Notes under the pieces: model-generated | Databases searched by the model: none | What the model saw: the letters and a program-made list of their open reading frames with translations, nothing else | What the model was told of the DNA's origin: nothing | Translations under genes and position numbers: made by a program | NCBI RefSeq assembly: GCF_014203235.1 | Contig: NZ_JACHIN010000007.1 | Location: 94,393-158,392 of the forward strand | DNA from: Nonomuraea endophytica | GTDB taxonomy: Bacteria; Actinomycetota; Actinomycetes; Streptosporangiales; Streptosporangiaceae | DNA length: 64,000 nt | Direction: 5' to 3' | Shown: one piece after another, positions 1-8,178 of the stretch | Layout of the letters: every line of letters begins with the position of its first letter | Numbering within the stretch: the stretch's first letter is position 1

Positions 1-135
1 CCCAGAGCGATGCCCTCAGCCGCATGGGTGTTACTCAGGTCGAGTTATCCACACCCCACCCGCGCCCACCTCCGGCAATCCCCAGAACCCCGCTCGGCGA
101 TTTTCCGAGATCCCGTCTGCGCGACAGTCATCGAC

Positions 136-489
136 ATGTCCGCGAAACAAGACCTCGGCAGGCAAGGCGAGCAGCTGGCCGTCGCATACCTCCAGTCCGA
201 AGGCATGGAGATCATCGAGCGCAACTGGCGCTGCCGCCACGGCGAGATCGACATCATCGCCCGAGACGGCCCCACCCTCGTGGTGGTCGAGGTCAAGACC
301 CGCTCCACCAGATCCCACGGCACCGCCCTGGAGTCGGTGCGCCCCATGAAGCTCGCCCGCCTCCGCATGCTCGCCGCGAAATGGCTGGCGGCCCAGCCGT
401 GCGGCTTCGAAACCGTCCGCGTGGACGTCATAGCCCTGGAACGCTTCGCCGGCGACTTCTCGATGCGCCACATCCGGGGGGCGATCTGA
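136..489 (+). CDS. YraN/UPF0102 family endonuclease-like protein
   Basis: A 117-residue protein of the YraN (UPF0102) family, which has a RecB-like restriction endonuclease fold. Its cellular role is poorly defined and is usually tied to recombination or repair because of its gene neighbours. The family core is visible: ERNWRCRHGEIDIIA, followed by VVVEVKTRS, which supplies the Asp, Glu and Lys of a PD-(D/E)xK-like site. The open frame extends upstream to position 10, but that part does not resemble the family, and MSAKQDLGRQGE is a normal family N-terminus, so ATG 136 is chosen. Its stop is immediately followed by the yifB ATG at 490, so the two are translationally coupled. The yraN-yifB-dprA order is a classic actinobacterial arrangement. 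Confidence 0.9.
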   Translation: MSAKQDLGRQGEQLAVAYLQSEGMEIIERNWRCRHGEIDIIARDGPTLVVVEVKTRSTRSHGTALESVRPMKLARLRMLAAKWLAAQPCGFETVRVDVIALERFAGDFSMRHIRGAI

Positions 490-2025
490 ATGGCCGTGGC
501 CCGCACCAGAAGCGTCACCCTCATCGGCGTAACCGGCCGCACGGTGGAGGTGGAGGCCGACGTGGGCAACGGCCTGGCCGGCATCTCCCTGATCGGCCTG
601 CCCGACACCGCCCTGAGCGAGGCCCGCGAGCGCGTACGTTCCGCGCTGGTCAACAGCAACTACCCCTGGCCGGACGCCCGCATCACGGTCAGCCTCTTCC
701 CGGCGAGCCTCCCCAAACGAGGCAGCCAGTTCGACCTGGCGATCGCGGTGGCCATCCTGGGCGCGGCCGGCGTGGTCCCGGCCGAACGCCTGGCCTCCTT
801 CTCCTTCCTGGGCGAACTCGGCTTGGACGGCCGCCTGCGCCCCGTCCGCGGCATTCTCCCGTCCGTCCTGAGCACCGCGAAGGAGGGTGACATAACAGTC
901 GTGGTCCCCACCGCGAACGCCGCCGAGGCCAGCCTCGTCCCCGACGTGAAGGTGGTCCCGGTCCGCGACCTCCGCCAGCTGGCCGAATGGCTACGCAGAG
1001 GCGACGACCCACCCGAGCCCGAATACCCAGAACCCCCACCAACCCCCACGACTTCCCAGGTACGGCCCAGCGTCGACCTGGCCGACGTCGTAGGCCAGCC
1101 GTTGGGCAGACGGGCCTTGGAAGTGTGCGCGGCAGGCGGCCACAACCTCTGGCTGCTCGGCCCGCCCGGCACCGGCAAGACCCTCCTGGCCGAACGCCTG
1201 CCCACCCTCCTGCCCGACCTGCAACTGGACCACGCCCTGGAGGTGACCGCCATCCACTCGGTAGCCGGAGTCCTGCCGCCCGACAGTCCCATGATGAGCA
1301 GGCCGCCGTTCGTCAGCCCCCACCACACGGCGACACCGGCGGCCATAGTCGGCGGCGGCAGCACGATCATCCGCCCGGGCGCCGCTTCCCTGGCCCACCG
1401 AGGCGTCCTGTTCCTGGACGAAGCTCCGGAGTTCCAGCGCTACGTCCTCGACTCGCTGCGCCAACCCCTGGAATCCGGCTACGTAACCGTCTCGCGAGCG
1501 GCAGGCTCGGTGACCTTCCCCGCACGCTTCATGCTGGTACTCGCCGCCAACCCCTGCCCATGCTCACAACCGCAGGAAGGCGACCAAACCTGCCGCTGCA
1601 CCCCCGTCGTGAAACGTCGCTACCTGGGCAAACTCTCCGGCCCACTGCTGGACCGCATCGACATGAAGGTCACGGTGGCCCGCTCCTCCCGCAGAGAACT
1701 CATGGCCGACCGCCACTTCGTCGAGTCCAGCGAGGTAGTGGCCGCCCGAGTGAAGGCGGCGAGAGACCGAGCCGCGAAGCGCCTGTCCGGCACCCCGTGG
1801 CGCACCAATGCCGAAGTCCCGTCCCCGGCTCTCCACACCGACTTCCGCCCCACGAACGACGCCATGAAGCCCCTGTCGGTCAGCCTCGACACCGGCACGT
1901 TGAGCACACGAGGCCTGGACCGCATCATCCGAGTCGCCTGGACCCTCGCGGACCTGGCGGGAAAGGACCGTCCCGAGGTGGAAGAAGTCTCGACAGCGCT
2001 GGCCCTGTGGCTGGGGGTGGGCTGA
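490..2025 (+). CDS. YifB/ComM family Mg-chelatase-like AAA+ ATPase
   Basis: A 511-residue AAA+ ATPase of the YifB/ComM family. In naturally competent bacteria ComM is a hexameric helicase that drives branch migration of incoming DNA; in actinomycetes the role is inferred. The N-terminal part (about residues 1-170) is the ChlI/Lon-like domain. The AAA+ core has Walker A GPPGTGKT near residue 222 and Walker B VLFLDEAPE near residue 305. A Cys-rich segment follows (NPCPC, then TCRC, near residues 355-373), as is usual in this family. The C-terminal Mg-chelatase domain ends at the stop. The gene starts directly after the yraN stop and its TGA overlaps the dprA ATG (TGATG), so yraN-yifB-dprA is one operon. 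Confidence 0.93.
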   Translation: MAVARTRSVTLIGVTGRTVEVEADVGNGLAGISLIGLPDTALSEARERVRSALVNSNYPWPDARITVSLFPASLPKRGSQFDLAIAVAILGAAGVVPAERLASFSFLGELGLDGRLRPVRGILPSVLSTAKEGDITVVVPTANAAEASLVPDVKVVPVRDLRQLAEWLRRGDDPPEPEYPEPPPTPTTSQVRPSVDLADVVGQPLGRRALEVCAAGGHNLWLLGPPGTGKTLLAERLPTLLPDLQLDHALEVTAIHSVAGVLPPDSPMMSRPPFVSPHHTATPAAIVGGGSTIIRPGAASLAHRGVLFLDEAPEFQRYVLDSLRQPLESGYVTVSRAAGSVTFPARFMLVLAANPCPCSQPQEGDQTCRCTPVVKRRYLGKLSGPLLDRIDMKVTVARSSRRELMADRHFVESSEVVAARVKAARDRAAKRLSGTPWRTNAEVPSPALHTDFRPTNDAMKPLSVSLDTGTLSTRGLDRIIRVAWTLADLAGKDRPEVEEVSTALALWLGVG

Positions 2026-3920
2026 TGTCCCAGAACGACGACCTCCTGGCCCGAGTGGCCCTGATGCGAGCAGCCGACGCCGGAGACAAGCTCATGGGCC
2101 GCCTGGTGGCCCACTTCGGCCCCGTGGAAACTCTCCGCCTGATCCACGCCCACGCCAAGTCCACAGTCACCCCCACCCTCCTCACCCGAGCCCCAACCTC
2201 AACCCCAACCGCCTGTCCCCCGCCCAACCTGCCCCCAGCCACCCCGCATCTCCACCCAGTCACCCCGCCCAACCTCAACCCACCCAACCCCAACCCGGCC
2301 AACCCCAACCCGGCCAACCCCAACCCGGCCAACCTCACCCTGGCCACGCCGCCCGACCTCAGCCCTGCCACGCCGCTCAACCTCCATCCGGTCAACCAGG
2401 TCAACCAGGTCAACCAGGTCAACCTCAATCTGGTCACCCAGCCCGACCTCGACCCGGCCACCCAGCTCAACACCGCGGCCCTCGCGACCACACCCCACCC
2501 CGAGTCGCCGACCACGCCACAACACGTCTGCTCTCCTGCCACGTCTTGCCGGACCGCATCCCCCGCCATCACTGCCAACGCCACATCCCCTTCCTGGGCA
2601 GCGTCCCCGGCCCTGCCCACCCAGGCCACCTGCCTCGGCAACTCGTCCCCCCTCCCCAGCGGGCAGAACTCCGCGTGCTGCCGAGAAGCTCCCGGACCTG
2701 GTCCCCAGGACGCCCTGACCGGGCGCGTCCTCCAGGCCGGAGACCCGCACGCCTACCGAGGGGAGTGGGTCCAGCTCACGACCGAGGGCAACCTCGCGCT
2801 GTACCCGACACCCGAGCCTGAGCACCAAAGCGGCCACGCGTGCTGCCCGCCTGACGAGGAGCGCGACAGAGGCCAACATCCCAGCGACCGTGCGACCACA
2901 CGAGACACGACGGCATCGGAAGCCCAGGAAGCCAGGCTCAGTCGGCGGCTGCGAGCGTGGCAGGCGCGCCTGGAGACCGCCGACCCGGAAGCGGATCTGG
3001 CGGCAGGCGAGAAGGCGGGCGCCCGGCTGATCATCCCCGGCACCCCCGAATGGCCCACCCAGCTCGACCAGCTCGGCACCAGCCGCCCCCTCGGCCTGTG
3101 GGTGAACGGCACGGCCGACCTCCGCTACTCCTGCCTGCGTTCGGTGTCGATCGTGGGGGCACGGGCGGCGACGCCGTACGGGATGCATGTGGCGGCGGAG
3201 TTCGCGGCAGGCGTGGCCGAGTCCGGCTGGACGGTCATCTCAGGCGGCGCCCTCGGCATCGACGGCGCCGCGCACCGAGGAACTCTGGCAGCCGGAGGCA
3301 CCACGATCGCCATCCTGGCCTGCGGAGTGGACATCGCCTACCCGAGCGGTCATCACGACCTGTTCGCGGAGATCAGGGCAGACGGCGCGGTCATCAGCGA
3401 ATGCCCGCCCGGCGTTCACCCGACCCGCGCCCGCTTCCTGATCAGGAACCGCCTGATAGCCGCCCTCTCCCGAGGAACCCTCGTGGTGGAGGCGGCCCTG
3501 CGCAGCGGCGCCGCGAACACGGCCACCCACGCGCTGACCCTGTCACGCCACCTGGCCGTAGTCCCGGGTCCGGTCACGTCGGAGATGTCCGCAGGCTGCC
3601 ACCGCCTGCTCCGCGACCGCAAGGCCGTCTGCGTGACCACCCCGGCGGAACTCATCGACCTGGTCGGCATGATCGGCGATGACCTGGCCCCGACCCCGCG
3701 CGGCCCCGTGGTGCCCCACGACGCGCTCTCAGAGACGGCCAGGAGTGTTCTGGACGCGGTACCCGGCAAAGGTGGTGCGGGGACCGCCACAATCGCGGTA
3801 GCCGCGGGCACAGACCTCTCCACGACCCTCAGCGCCCTCGGCAGCCTGGCCGCCGCCGGCTATGTCCTCCGCACCGCAAGGGGCTGGCGCCTAAAACCCG
3901 GCGCCTTCTCCCGCCCCTAA
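2025..3920 (+). CDS. dprA: DNA-processing protein DprA with a long low-complexity insertion
   Basis: DprA/Smf binds single-stranded DNA and loads RecA during transformation and recombination. The ATG at 2025 overlaps the yifB stop. The first 45 residues resemble the N-terminal helical domain (LARVALMRAADAGDKLMGRLVAHFGPVETL). The Rossmann-like DprA core begins at about residue 340 and shows SVSIVGARAATPYG, SGGALGIDGAAHRGTL, ILACGVDIAYP and FLIRNRLIAALS. A C-terminal winged-helix DprA domain closes the protein. Between about residues 46 and 300 lies roughly 250 residues rich in Pro, Asn, Thr and Ala with short tandem repeats, absent from ordinary DprA. The total is 631 residues against roughly 300-400 for typical homologues. 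The reading frame stays open throughout, so this is an insertion and not a frameshift. Confidence 0.88.
   Translation: MSQNDDLLARVALMRAADAGDKLMGRLVAHFGPVETLRLIHAHAKSTVTPTLLTRAPTSTPTACPPPNLPPATPHLHPVTPPNLNPPNPNPANPNPANPNPANLTLATPPDLSPATPLNLHPVNQVNQVNQVNLNLVTQPDLDPATQLNTAALATTPHPESPTTPQHVCSPATSCRTASPAITANATSPSWAASPALPTQATCLGNSSPLPSGQNSACCREAPGPGPQDALTGRVLQAGDPHAYRGEWVQLTTEGNLALYPTPEPEHQSGHACCPPDEERDRGQHPSDRATTRDTTASEAQEARLSRRLRAWQARLETADPEADLAAGEKAGARLIIPGTPEWPTQLDQLGTSRPLGLWVNGTADLRYSCLRSVSIVGARAATPYGMHVAAEFAAGVAESGWTVISGGALGIDGAAHRGTLAAGGTTIAILACGVDIAYPSGHHDLFAEIRADGAVISECPPGVHPTRARFLIRNRLIAALSRGTLVVEAALRSGAANTATHALTLSRHLAVVPGPVTSEMSAGCHRLLRDRKAVCVTTPAELIDLVGMIGDDLAPTPRGPVVPHDALSETARSVLDAVPGKGGAGTATIAVAAGTDLSTTLSALGSLAAAGYVLRTARGWRLKPGAFSRP
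2285..2329 (+). repeat. 15-bp tandem repeat inside dprA (about 3 copies)
   Basis: Three successive copies of the 15-bp unit AACCCCAACCCGGCC encode (N-P-N-P-A) repeats in the dprA insertion. The unit length is a multiple of three, so copy-number change would keep the frame. Confidence 0.85.
2389..2424 (+). repeat. 9-bp tandem repeat inside dprA (about 4 copies)
   Basis: About four copies of a GTCAACCAG-type 9-bp unit encode (V-N-Q) repeats in the same insertion. The length is again a multiple of three, as expected if selection keeps the frame during slippage. Confidence 0.8.
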
Positions 3921-4084
3921 CCCCCAATCCACCTAACCCCAGCCCAGAGCCCACATTGCCCAGAGCACCAGGTCACACACCCTGCGGCCCTCTGACCGAG
4001 AGAAGACCCACCACACGGGTTGCCGAGGAGCGCCACACGGTGCCGAGCTGCTGAGCGCAGCCCCCCTTTGGTACGCGGTTACCG

Positions 4085-4144
4085 GGGAGCGCCGCACACG
4101 GGAGCGCCGCACACGGGAGCGCCGCACACGGGAGCGCCGCACAA
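4085..4144. repeat. Four tandem copies of a 15-bp unit
   Basis: The unit GGGAGCGCCGCACAC is repeated head to tail four times (the last copy ends in CACAA), followed by a degenerate partial copy. There are no spacers, so this is a minisatellite-type array and not a CRISPR. Confidence 0.9.
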
Positions 4145-4311
4145 GGGAGGGCCGCCCCGCGTGCCGACAAGGGAGAGAGGCCCTCGGGGGCTCGCCCGAC
4201 TGGTAGCCCGAAGGGTCGGTTGCCCGAAGGCAGAGAGGCGATGGGCATCTCATAGGGCCTGAGCAGGCGAGACGCTCTAAGGGCGGGAGGTGGCGGCCGC
4301 ATAGAAGACCT

Positions 4312-4431
4312 GGGCACGTGCGGAAGGGCTCAGGTCGGCGCGGTAGGGCGTAGGCAGGTGCGGCAGGCCGTGGGCACGTGCGGAAGAGCCCAGGTCGGCG
4401 TGGAAGGGCGTGGGCAGGTGGCGGAAGGGCG
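4312..4431. repeat. 60-bp imperfect direct duplication
   Basis: Two adjacent 60-bp copies each begin with GGGCACGTGCGGAAG and share CAGGTCGGCG and the AGGGCGT-GGCAGGTG segments, with a handful of substitutions. A shorter GCGGAAGGGCGTGGGC echo follows the second copy. Confidence 0.8.
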
Positions 4432-4578
4432 TGGGCGGGTGCGATGGAACCTGGGAGTCCGGGGAGAACGGCGGGTCACAGAATGGACGAGAACCGGAGG
4501 TCGCAGAGTGTTGGGCAGCATGCGAGAGGCCCCCAGTGTCGTGACGGACTCCAGAGGCCAACCCGGAATGCCGAACCC

Positions 4579-4902
4579 CTACTTGGAGAAGCCCTCCTTG
4601 GGCATCTCGAGGTCGGCCTTGGCCAGTTCTTCGACGTTCACATCCTTGAACGTCACCACCCGTACGTTCTTAACAAACCGTGCAGGCCGGTACATGTCCC
4701 AAACCCATGCGTCTTGCATCTTCACGTCGAAGAACACATCGCCGTTCCCCGCCGTCTTCACGTCGAGATCCACCGAGTTCGTCAGGTAGAAGCGCCGCTC
4801 CGTCTCCACGACGTAAGTGAACAGGCCCACGACATCCCGGTACTCGCGGTAAAGCTGCAGCTCCATCTCGGTTTCGTACTTTTCGAGATCTTCTGCGCTC
4901 AT
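4579..4902 (-). CDS. DUF2469 family protein
   Basis: A 107-residue conserved actinobacterial protein of the DUF2469 family, with no known biochemical function. It begins MSAEDLEKYETEMELQLYREYRDVVGLF and contains ETERRFYLTNSVDLDV and VWDMYRPARFVKNVRVVTFKDVNVEEL (read in two parts), which are characteristic of the family. A strong ribosome-binding site (AGGAGGG) lies 5 nt before the ATG at 4902. The gene follows rnhB on the same strand at close range, its usual neighbour in actinomycetes, so the two are probably co-transcribed. Confidence 0.88.
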   Translation of the reverse strand: MSAEDLEKYETEMELQLYREYRDVVGLFTYVVETERRFYLTNSVDLDVKTAGNGDVFFDVKMQDAWVWDMYRPARFVKNVRVVTFKDVNVEELAKADLEMPKEGFSK

Positions 4903-4926
4903 CGCGTCCCTCCTGTAGTTCCGAGG

Positions 4927-5595
4927 TCAGGCAACCCCGGCCCCCATTTCATTGTCACCCATCTCCCTTGCCACAGTGACGAAGGAGAACCGGTGATGCG
5001 AGCACGGACCGTGAGCTTCCAGTGCCCGCCGGTGCCGAGCGGTCGTATACCCCTTGTGCTCGGCGAAACCGTAGGCGGGAAACTCCGTGTCCAGCGAGAC
5101 CATCATCCGGTCTCGCGTCACTTTCGCCACGATGGAGGCCGCCGCCACGCATGCGGCGACCTGGTCCCCCTTCCATACCGCCAGCGACGGCGCCGGCAGG
5201 CCCGGCACGGGAAAGCCGTCGGTCAGGATGTATTCCGGGTCTGTCGTCAACTGCGCCACCGCCCGCCGCATTCCCGCCACGTTGCATCGGTGCAGCCCGC
5301 GCGCGTCGATCTCCTGCGGCGGGATGACGACAACCCCCACGTCGGCGCTCTTCGTGACCAGGGCGTAGAGGCGCTCGCGCGTGGCGGCTGTCAGGAGCTT
5401 CGAATCCCCCAGACCCGAAATCTCCTTGCGCAGGATCACCGCCGCGACCACCAGCGGTCCGGCACAGGCGCCGCGACCGGCCTCGTCCACCCCGGCGATC
5501 GGGGTGAGACCGCGGCGGGCCAGCGCTCTCTCGTACGCGTAAAGCCCGGAATCTCGCCGGACAACGCTCGGTCGGGGGCGGAACGCAACTGTCAT
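4927..5595 (-). CDS. rnhB: Ribonuclease HII
   Basis: RNase HII (222 residues) cleaves the RNA strand of RNA-DNA hybrids and starts removal of misincorporated ribonucleotides. The catalytic motif GVDEAGRGACAGP is at about residues 39-51 and supplies the first Asp-Glu pair. Further family signatures are GLGDSKLLT, the ILTDGFP strand and the KGDQVAACVAAASIVAKVTRD segment. The C-terminal YPAYGF-type region appears as FPAYGFAEHKGYTTARH. The length is normal. It lies between lepB and the DUF2469 gene in one minus-strand run. Confidence 0.94.
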   Translation of the reverse strand: MTVAFRPRPSVVRRDSGLYAYERALARRGLTPIAGVDEAGRGACAGPLVVAAVILRKEISGLGDSKLLTAATRERLYALVTKSADVGVVVIPPQEIDARGLHRCNVAGMRRAVAQLTTDPEYILTDGFPVPGLPAPSLAVWKGDQVAACVAAASIVAKVTRDRMMVSLDTEFPAYGFAEHKGYTTARHRRALEAHGPCSHHRFSFVTVAREMGDNEMGAGVA

Positions 5596-5646
5596 GACAG
5601 ACGCAGCGTACGCCCCAATAGCCGCAAACCGCGACCGGAAAGGCGC

Positions 5647-6243
5647 TTACTTCACCTTGTCGAAGCTCTCCGGTTTCTGGAAGATCTCGCCCCTGCCCAG
5701 CGGCCAGTAGCGCAGGAACGCCTTGCCGACCACGTCCTCCTCGGAGATCCACCCGGCGGCGCCCTCCTGCTTGACGTGGTCACGCGAGTCCTGCGACATC
5801 GACCGGTGGTCGCCCATGAGGAAGAGCTTGCCCGCCGGCACGGTGTACTTGAAGTCGTCGCCCGACGGCTCGTCGTCCGGGAACAGGTAGGACTTCTCCT
5901 CAAGCGCAACGCCGTTGACCGTCACCCGGCGCTTGGAGTCGCAGCACACGACCTTGTCGCCGCCGACGCCGATGACGCGCTTGATGGTGTCCTGTCCGTC
6001 CCAGCCCTTGAAGACCACGATGTCGCCCCGCTCCGGCTTGCCGGCGAGCTTGTTGACGAACACCCGGTCGTTGATCTGAAGCGTGTTCTCCATCGACTCC
6101 GACGGGATGTAGAAGGAGCCGACCACGAACGCCTGCAGCAGCAGCGCGATGCCGACGCCCAGCACCAGCAGGAGCACCGTCTCGCGGAAGCCGCCCTTTT
6201 TCTTCTTCTTCTCGGCGGGCTCCGCCTTCTTGGTGACGGCCAT
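5647..6243 (-). CDS. lepB: Signal peptidase I (second copy)
   Basis: Type I signal peptidase (198 residues), which cleaves signal peptides on the outer face of the membrane. It begins MAVTKKAEPAEKKKKK, a basic cytoplasmic tail, followed by one membrane segment (about residues 24-44). The catalytic Ser is in YIPSESMENTL, the catalytic Lys in DTIKRVIGVGGDKV, and box E is GDHRSMSQDSRDH. The ATG at 6243 overlaps the stop of the upstream lepB by one base (TGATG), so the copies are translationally coupled. The open frame continues upstream of the ATG inside lepB, but that part is a shadow of the other gene. Confidence 0.93.
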   Translation of the reverse strand: MAVTKKAEPAEKKKKKGGFRETVLLLVLGVGIALLLQAFVVGSFYIPSESMENTLQINDRVFVNKLAGKPERGDIVVFKGWDGQDTIKRVIGVGGDKVVCCDSKRRVTVNGVALEEKSYLFPDDEPSGDDFKYTVPAGKLFLMGDHRSMSQDSRDHVKQEGAAGWISEEDVVGKAFLRYWPLGRGEIFQKPESFDKVK

Positions 6244-7106
6244 CAGCGCTTCCTCCTCAGCACCCACCGCCGGCGCACCAGCACCAGCGGCACCGCGAAC
6301 GCGAACCCGGCCACCAGCGGCAGCCCCCCGGCCATGGCCTGCAGCGCGGGCTGCGCGAACGTCTCGGGGATCGGCAGCGTCGCCGCCCGCGAGAAAGGCC
6401 AGACGATGACGAACGCCCGCCCGATGACCTGGCTCTCCGGGATCGAACCGCCACCCGGATCGCCCTGGTGGGCACGCGAGTCGAGCGAGACCACGCGGTG
6501 GTCGCCCATCACCCACAGCCGCCCTTCGGGCACCGTGATCTCGAACGGCTCCCGCGACGGCACATTGCCCGGATAGAGGTAACTTTCCTCGTCGATCGCC
6601 ACGCCGTTGACCGAGATGCGGCCCTTGGAGTCGCAGCACTTCACCTTGTCGCCGCCGACGCCGATGACGCGCTTGATGTAGTCCTTCTCACCGGGGACCA
6701 CGCCGAAGGCCGTGCCCACCCAGCGGAAGAAGGCCGCGATCGGGTTCGACGGCTCCTCCATCACGAACTCGCCGTCCCAGGAGTCGACCCCGGAGAAGAC
6801 CACGACGTCACCGCGCTCGATGTCACGCGTGTGGTAGACCAGCTTGTTCACCAGCACCCTGTCGTTCTTCAGCAGGGTGTTCTCCATCGACTCAGACGGG
6901 ATGTAGAACGCCTGGATCACAAACGTCTTGATGATCAAGGCTAGTACGAGGGCCACGACGACCAGGACGGGAAGTTCCTTCCAGAACGACCCTTTCTTGT
7001 CCTTCTTTTTGGGGTCCTTGGCCTTCTGAGTCTCTTCGGCGACCACGTCCACCTCGTCCTTGACAGGGCGGCGCGCTGCGCCGTTCTCCTGGCTCTCGCT
7101 AGTCAT
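6243..7106 (-). CDS. lepB: Signal peptidase I (first copy, with extra C-terminal membrane segment)
   Basis: A second signal peptidase I of 287 residues. The cytoplasmic tail is highly charged, the membrane segment (ELPVLVVVALVLALIIKTFVI) precedes the catalytic Ser in YIPSESMENTL, and the Lys lies in DYIKRVIGVGGDKV. Box E is GDHRVVSLDSRAH. After the catalytic domain there is an additional hydrophobic stretch (about residues 252-275) and a basic end, which the second copy lacks, so this one is probably anchored twice. The start is taken as MTSESQEN at 7106; an in-frame upstream Met exists (MHHLGSS). The two copies are tandem paralogues. Confidence 0.92.
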   Translation of the reverse strand: MTSESQENGAARRPVKDEVDVVAEETQKAKDPKKKDKKGSFWKELPVLVVVALVLALIIKTFVIQAFYIPSESMENTLLKNDRVLVNKLVYHTRDIERGDVVVFSGVDSWDGEFVMEEPSNPIAAFFRWVGTAFGVVPGEKDYIKRVIGVGGDKVKCCDSKGRISVNGVAIDEESYLYPGNVPSREPFEITVPEGRLWVMGDHRVVSLDSRAHQGDPGGGSIPESQVIGRAFVIVWPFSRAATLPIPETFAQPALQAMAGGLPLVAGFAFAVPLVLVRRRWVLRRKR

Positions 7107-7186
7107 CGCTGACGAGCCTAGATGATGCATGGGCTCGACAAGCCTCGACCGACGGTACACCCGTCCGCGAGTCGCTCCATATAAAG

Positions 7187-7221
7187 AAAAGCCCGGTACG
7201 GCCAAGCAGTACCGGGCTTTT
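7187..7221. terminator. Intrinsic terminator after rplS (bidirectional)
   Basis: A perfect 9-bp stem, GCCCGGTAC with GTACCGGGC, surrounds a 9-nt loop and is flanked by AAAA and TTTT. It lies 10 bp beyond the rplS stop, so it can end rplS transcription. On the minus strand it also separates rplS from the lepB genes. Confidence 0.9.
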
Positions 7222-7231
7222 GGGTCGCGCC

Positions 7232-7594
7232 TTACTTGGCGGGCGCGTTCTCACGCTTCTCGCGGATGCGGGCGGCCTTGCCGCGCAGGTCACGCATGTA
7301 GTAGAGCTTGGCGCGGCGGACGTCACCGCGGGTGACCAGCACGATCTTCTCGATGACCGGGCTGTGCACCGGGAAGGTGCGCTCGACGCCCACGCCGTAG
7401 CTCACCTTGCGGACGGTGAAGGTCTCGCGGGCGCCGGCGCCCTGACGGCGCAGCACGAAGCCCTTGAAGACCTGGATACGCGACCGGTTGCCTTCGACGA
7501 CTCGCACGTGAACCTCGAGCGTGTCACCGGGACGGAAGCCCGGGACGTCGCTGCGCAGGGTCGCTTTGTCGAGTTCCTGGATCTTCGTGTGCAT
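7232..7594 (-). CDS. rplS: 50S ribosomal protein L19
   Basis: Ribosomal protein bL19 (120 residues), located at the 30S-50S interface. Family signatures include DVPGFRPGDTLEVHVRVVEGNRSRIQVF (read in parts), the FTVRKVSYGVGVERTFP segment and IEKIVLVTRGDVRRAKLYYMRDLRGKAARI near the end. The ATG at 7594 (MHTKIQELDKATL) is chosen over the longer open frame because it matches the family N-terminus and has GAGG upstream. The gene is separated from trmD by an unusual 584-bp G-rich interval, so it may have its own promoter. Confidence 0.95.
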   Translation of the reverse strand: MHTKIQELDKATLRSDVPGFRPGDTLEVHVRVVEGNRSRIQVFKGFVLRRQGAGARETFTVRKVSYGVGVERTFPVHSPVIEKIVLVTRGDVRRAKLYYMRDLRGKAARIREKRENAPAK

Positions 7595-7976
7595 GAGAGC
7601 TGTTACCTCAAAGTCTTCGCGAGCACGCGGAGGTCCACCCGGCCGCGGCTCGCGGCGGACACGCCTGCTTCCATGATGAACCCGGGCGTCCCCCGGGCAC
7701 GGCGAACCAACCACATGATGGGTTGGCAGCGATTCAGTTTGCCACATGTTCCCGCATGACGCGAAACGAAGCCCACCCACCGAACGACAAGGACCCTCGG
7801 GCCAGAGGGCGTCAGGTGGCGCTGCCTGCACAGCAGCGAGGGGCGGGCGAAGGGGGTCAAGGGCGCCGCCTGGGCAGCGGCGAAGGCATCAGCGCATGGG
7901 GGTCGGGCCGAGAGTGTCAGGGCGAGGCAGTGCGCGGGGCCCGGGAGGGACATAGAGGCGAGCGGGCCAGGGGCGC

Positions 7977-8086
7977 GGGGCGGGCGAAGAGGTCGGGCAG
8001 AGGAGCGAGCAGGGGCGGAGGGGCGGGTGGAACGGAAGGGTGGGGCGGGCGAAGAGGTCGGGCAGAGGAGCGAGCAGGGGCGGAGG
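7977..8086. repeat. 45-bp direct repeat (two copies, period 65)
   Basis: Copies at 7977-8021 and 8042-8086 appear identical, each starting GGGGCGGGCGAAGAGGTCGG. They are separated by a 20-bp G-rich spacer. Confidence 0.88.
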
Positions 8087-8101
8087 GCCGGGCCGAGCAG
8101 A

Positions 8102-8147
8102 GGGGTGGGCGGAGTGAAGGGGTGGGCGGAGTGAAGGGGTGGGCGGA
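8102..8147. repeat. 17-bp tandem repeat (two full copies plus partial)
   Basis: GGGGTGGGCGGAGTGAA occurs at 8102-8118 and 8119-8135, then a partial copy (GGGGTGGGCGGA) starts at 8136. It sits just downstream of the trmD stop. Confidence 0.88.
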
Positions 8148-8178
8148 GGTGTGAAGGAGGGTTGGGGGTGGTGGAGGG

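Larger units (their letters stand above)
3921..4578. other. Gene-free repeat-bearing region between dprA and the DUF2469 gene
   Basis: This 658-bp interval lies between convergent genes. I see no convincing gene: the small open frames across it run through tandem repeats and have arginine/proline-rich products with no family signature. It contains a 15-bp tandem array (4085-4144) and a 60-bp direct duplication (4312-4431). Confidence 0.75.
7595..8178. other. G-rich, repeat-bearing interval between trmD and rplS
   Basis: This 584-bp stretch carries no convincing gene. Its right half (about 7960-8170) is extremely G-rich on the plus strand and holds a 45-bp direct repeat and a 17-bp tandem repeat. 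The left part must contain the rplS leader. Open frames across it are products of the purine bias and show no family signature. Confidence 0.75.

Noticed and set aside
4085..4144. Possible CRISPR array
   Set aside because: The units are contiguous with no spacers and no cas gene is present in the window.
3933..4317. Small open frames across the tandem repeats downstream of dprA
   Set aside because: Their products are Arg/Ser repeats produced by the 15-bp array, with no ribosome-binding site or family signature.
4378..6576. 732-codon plus-strand open frame opposite DUF2469, rnhB and lepB
   Set aside because: It is antisense to well-recognised genes; its length is explained by high GC.
7723..8154. 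Plus-strand open frame in the G-rich interval
   Set aside because: Composition is Gly/Arg/Glu only, dictated by purine bias; no recognisable domain.
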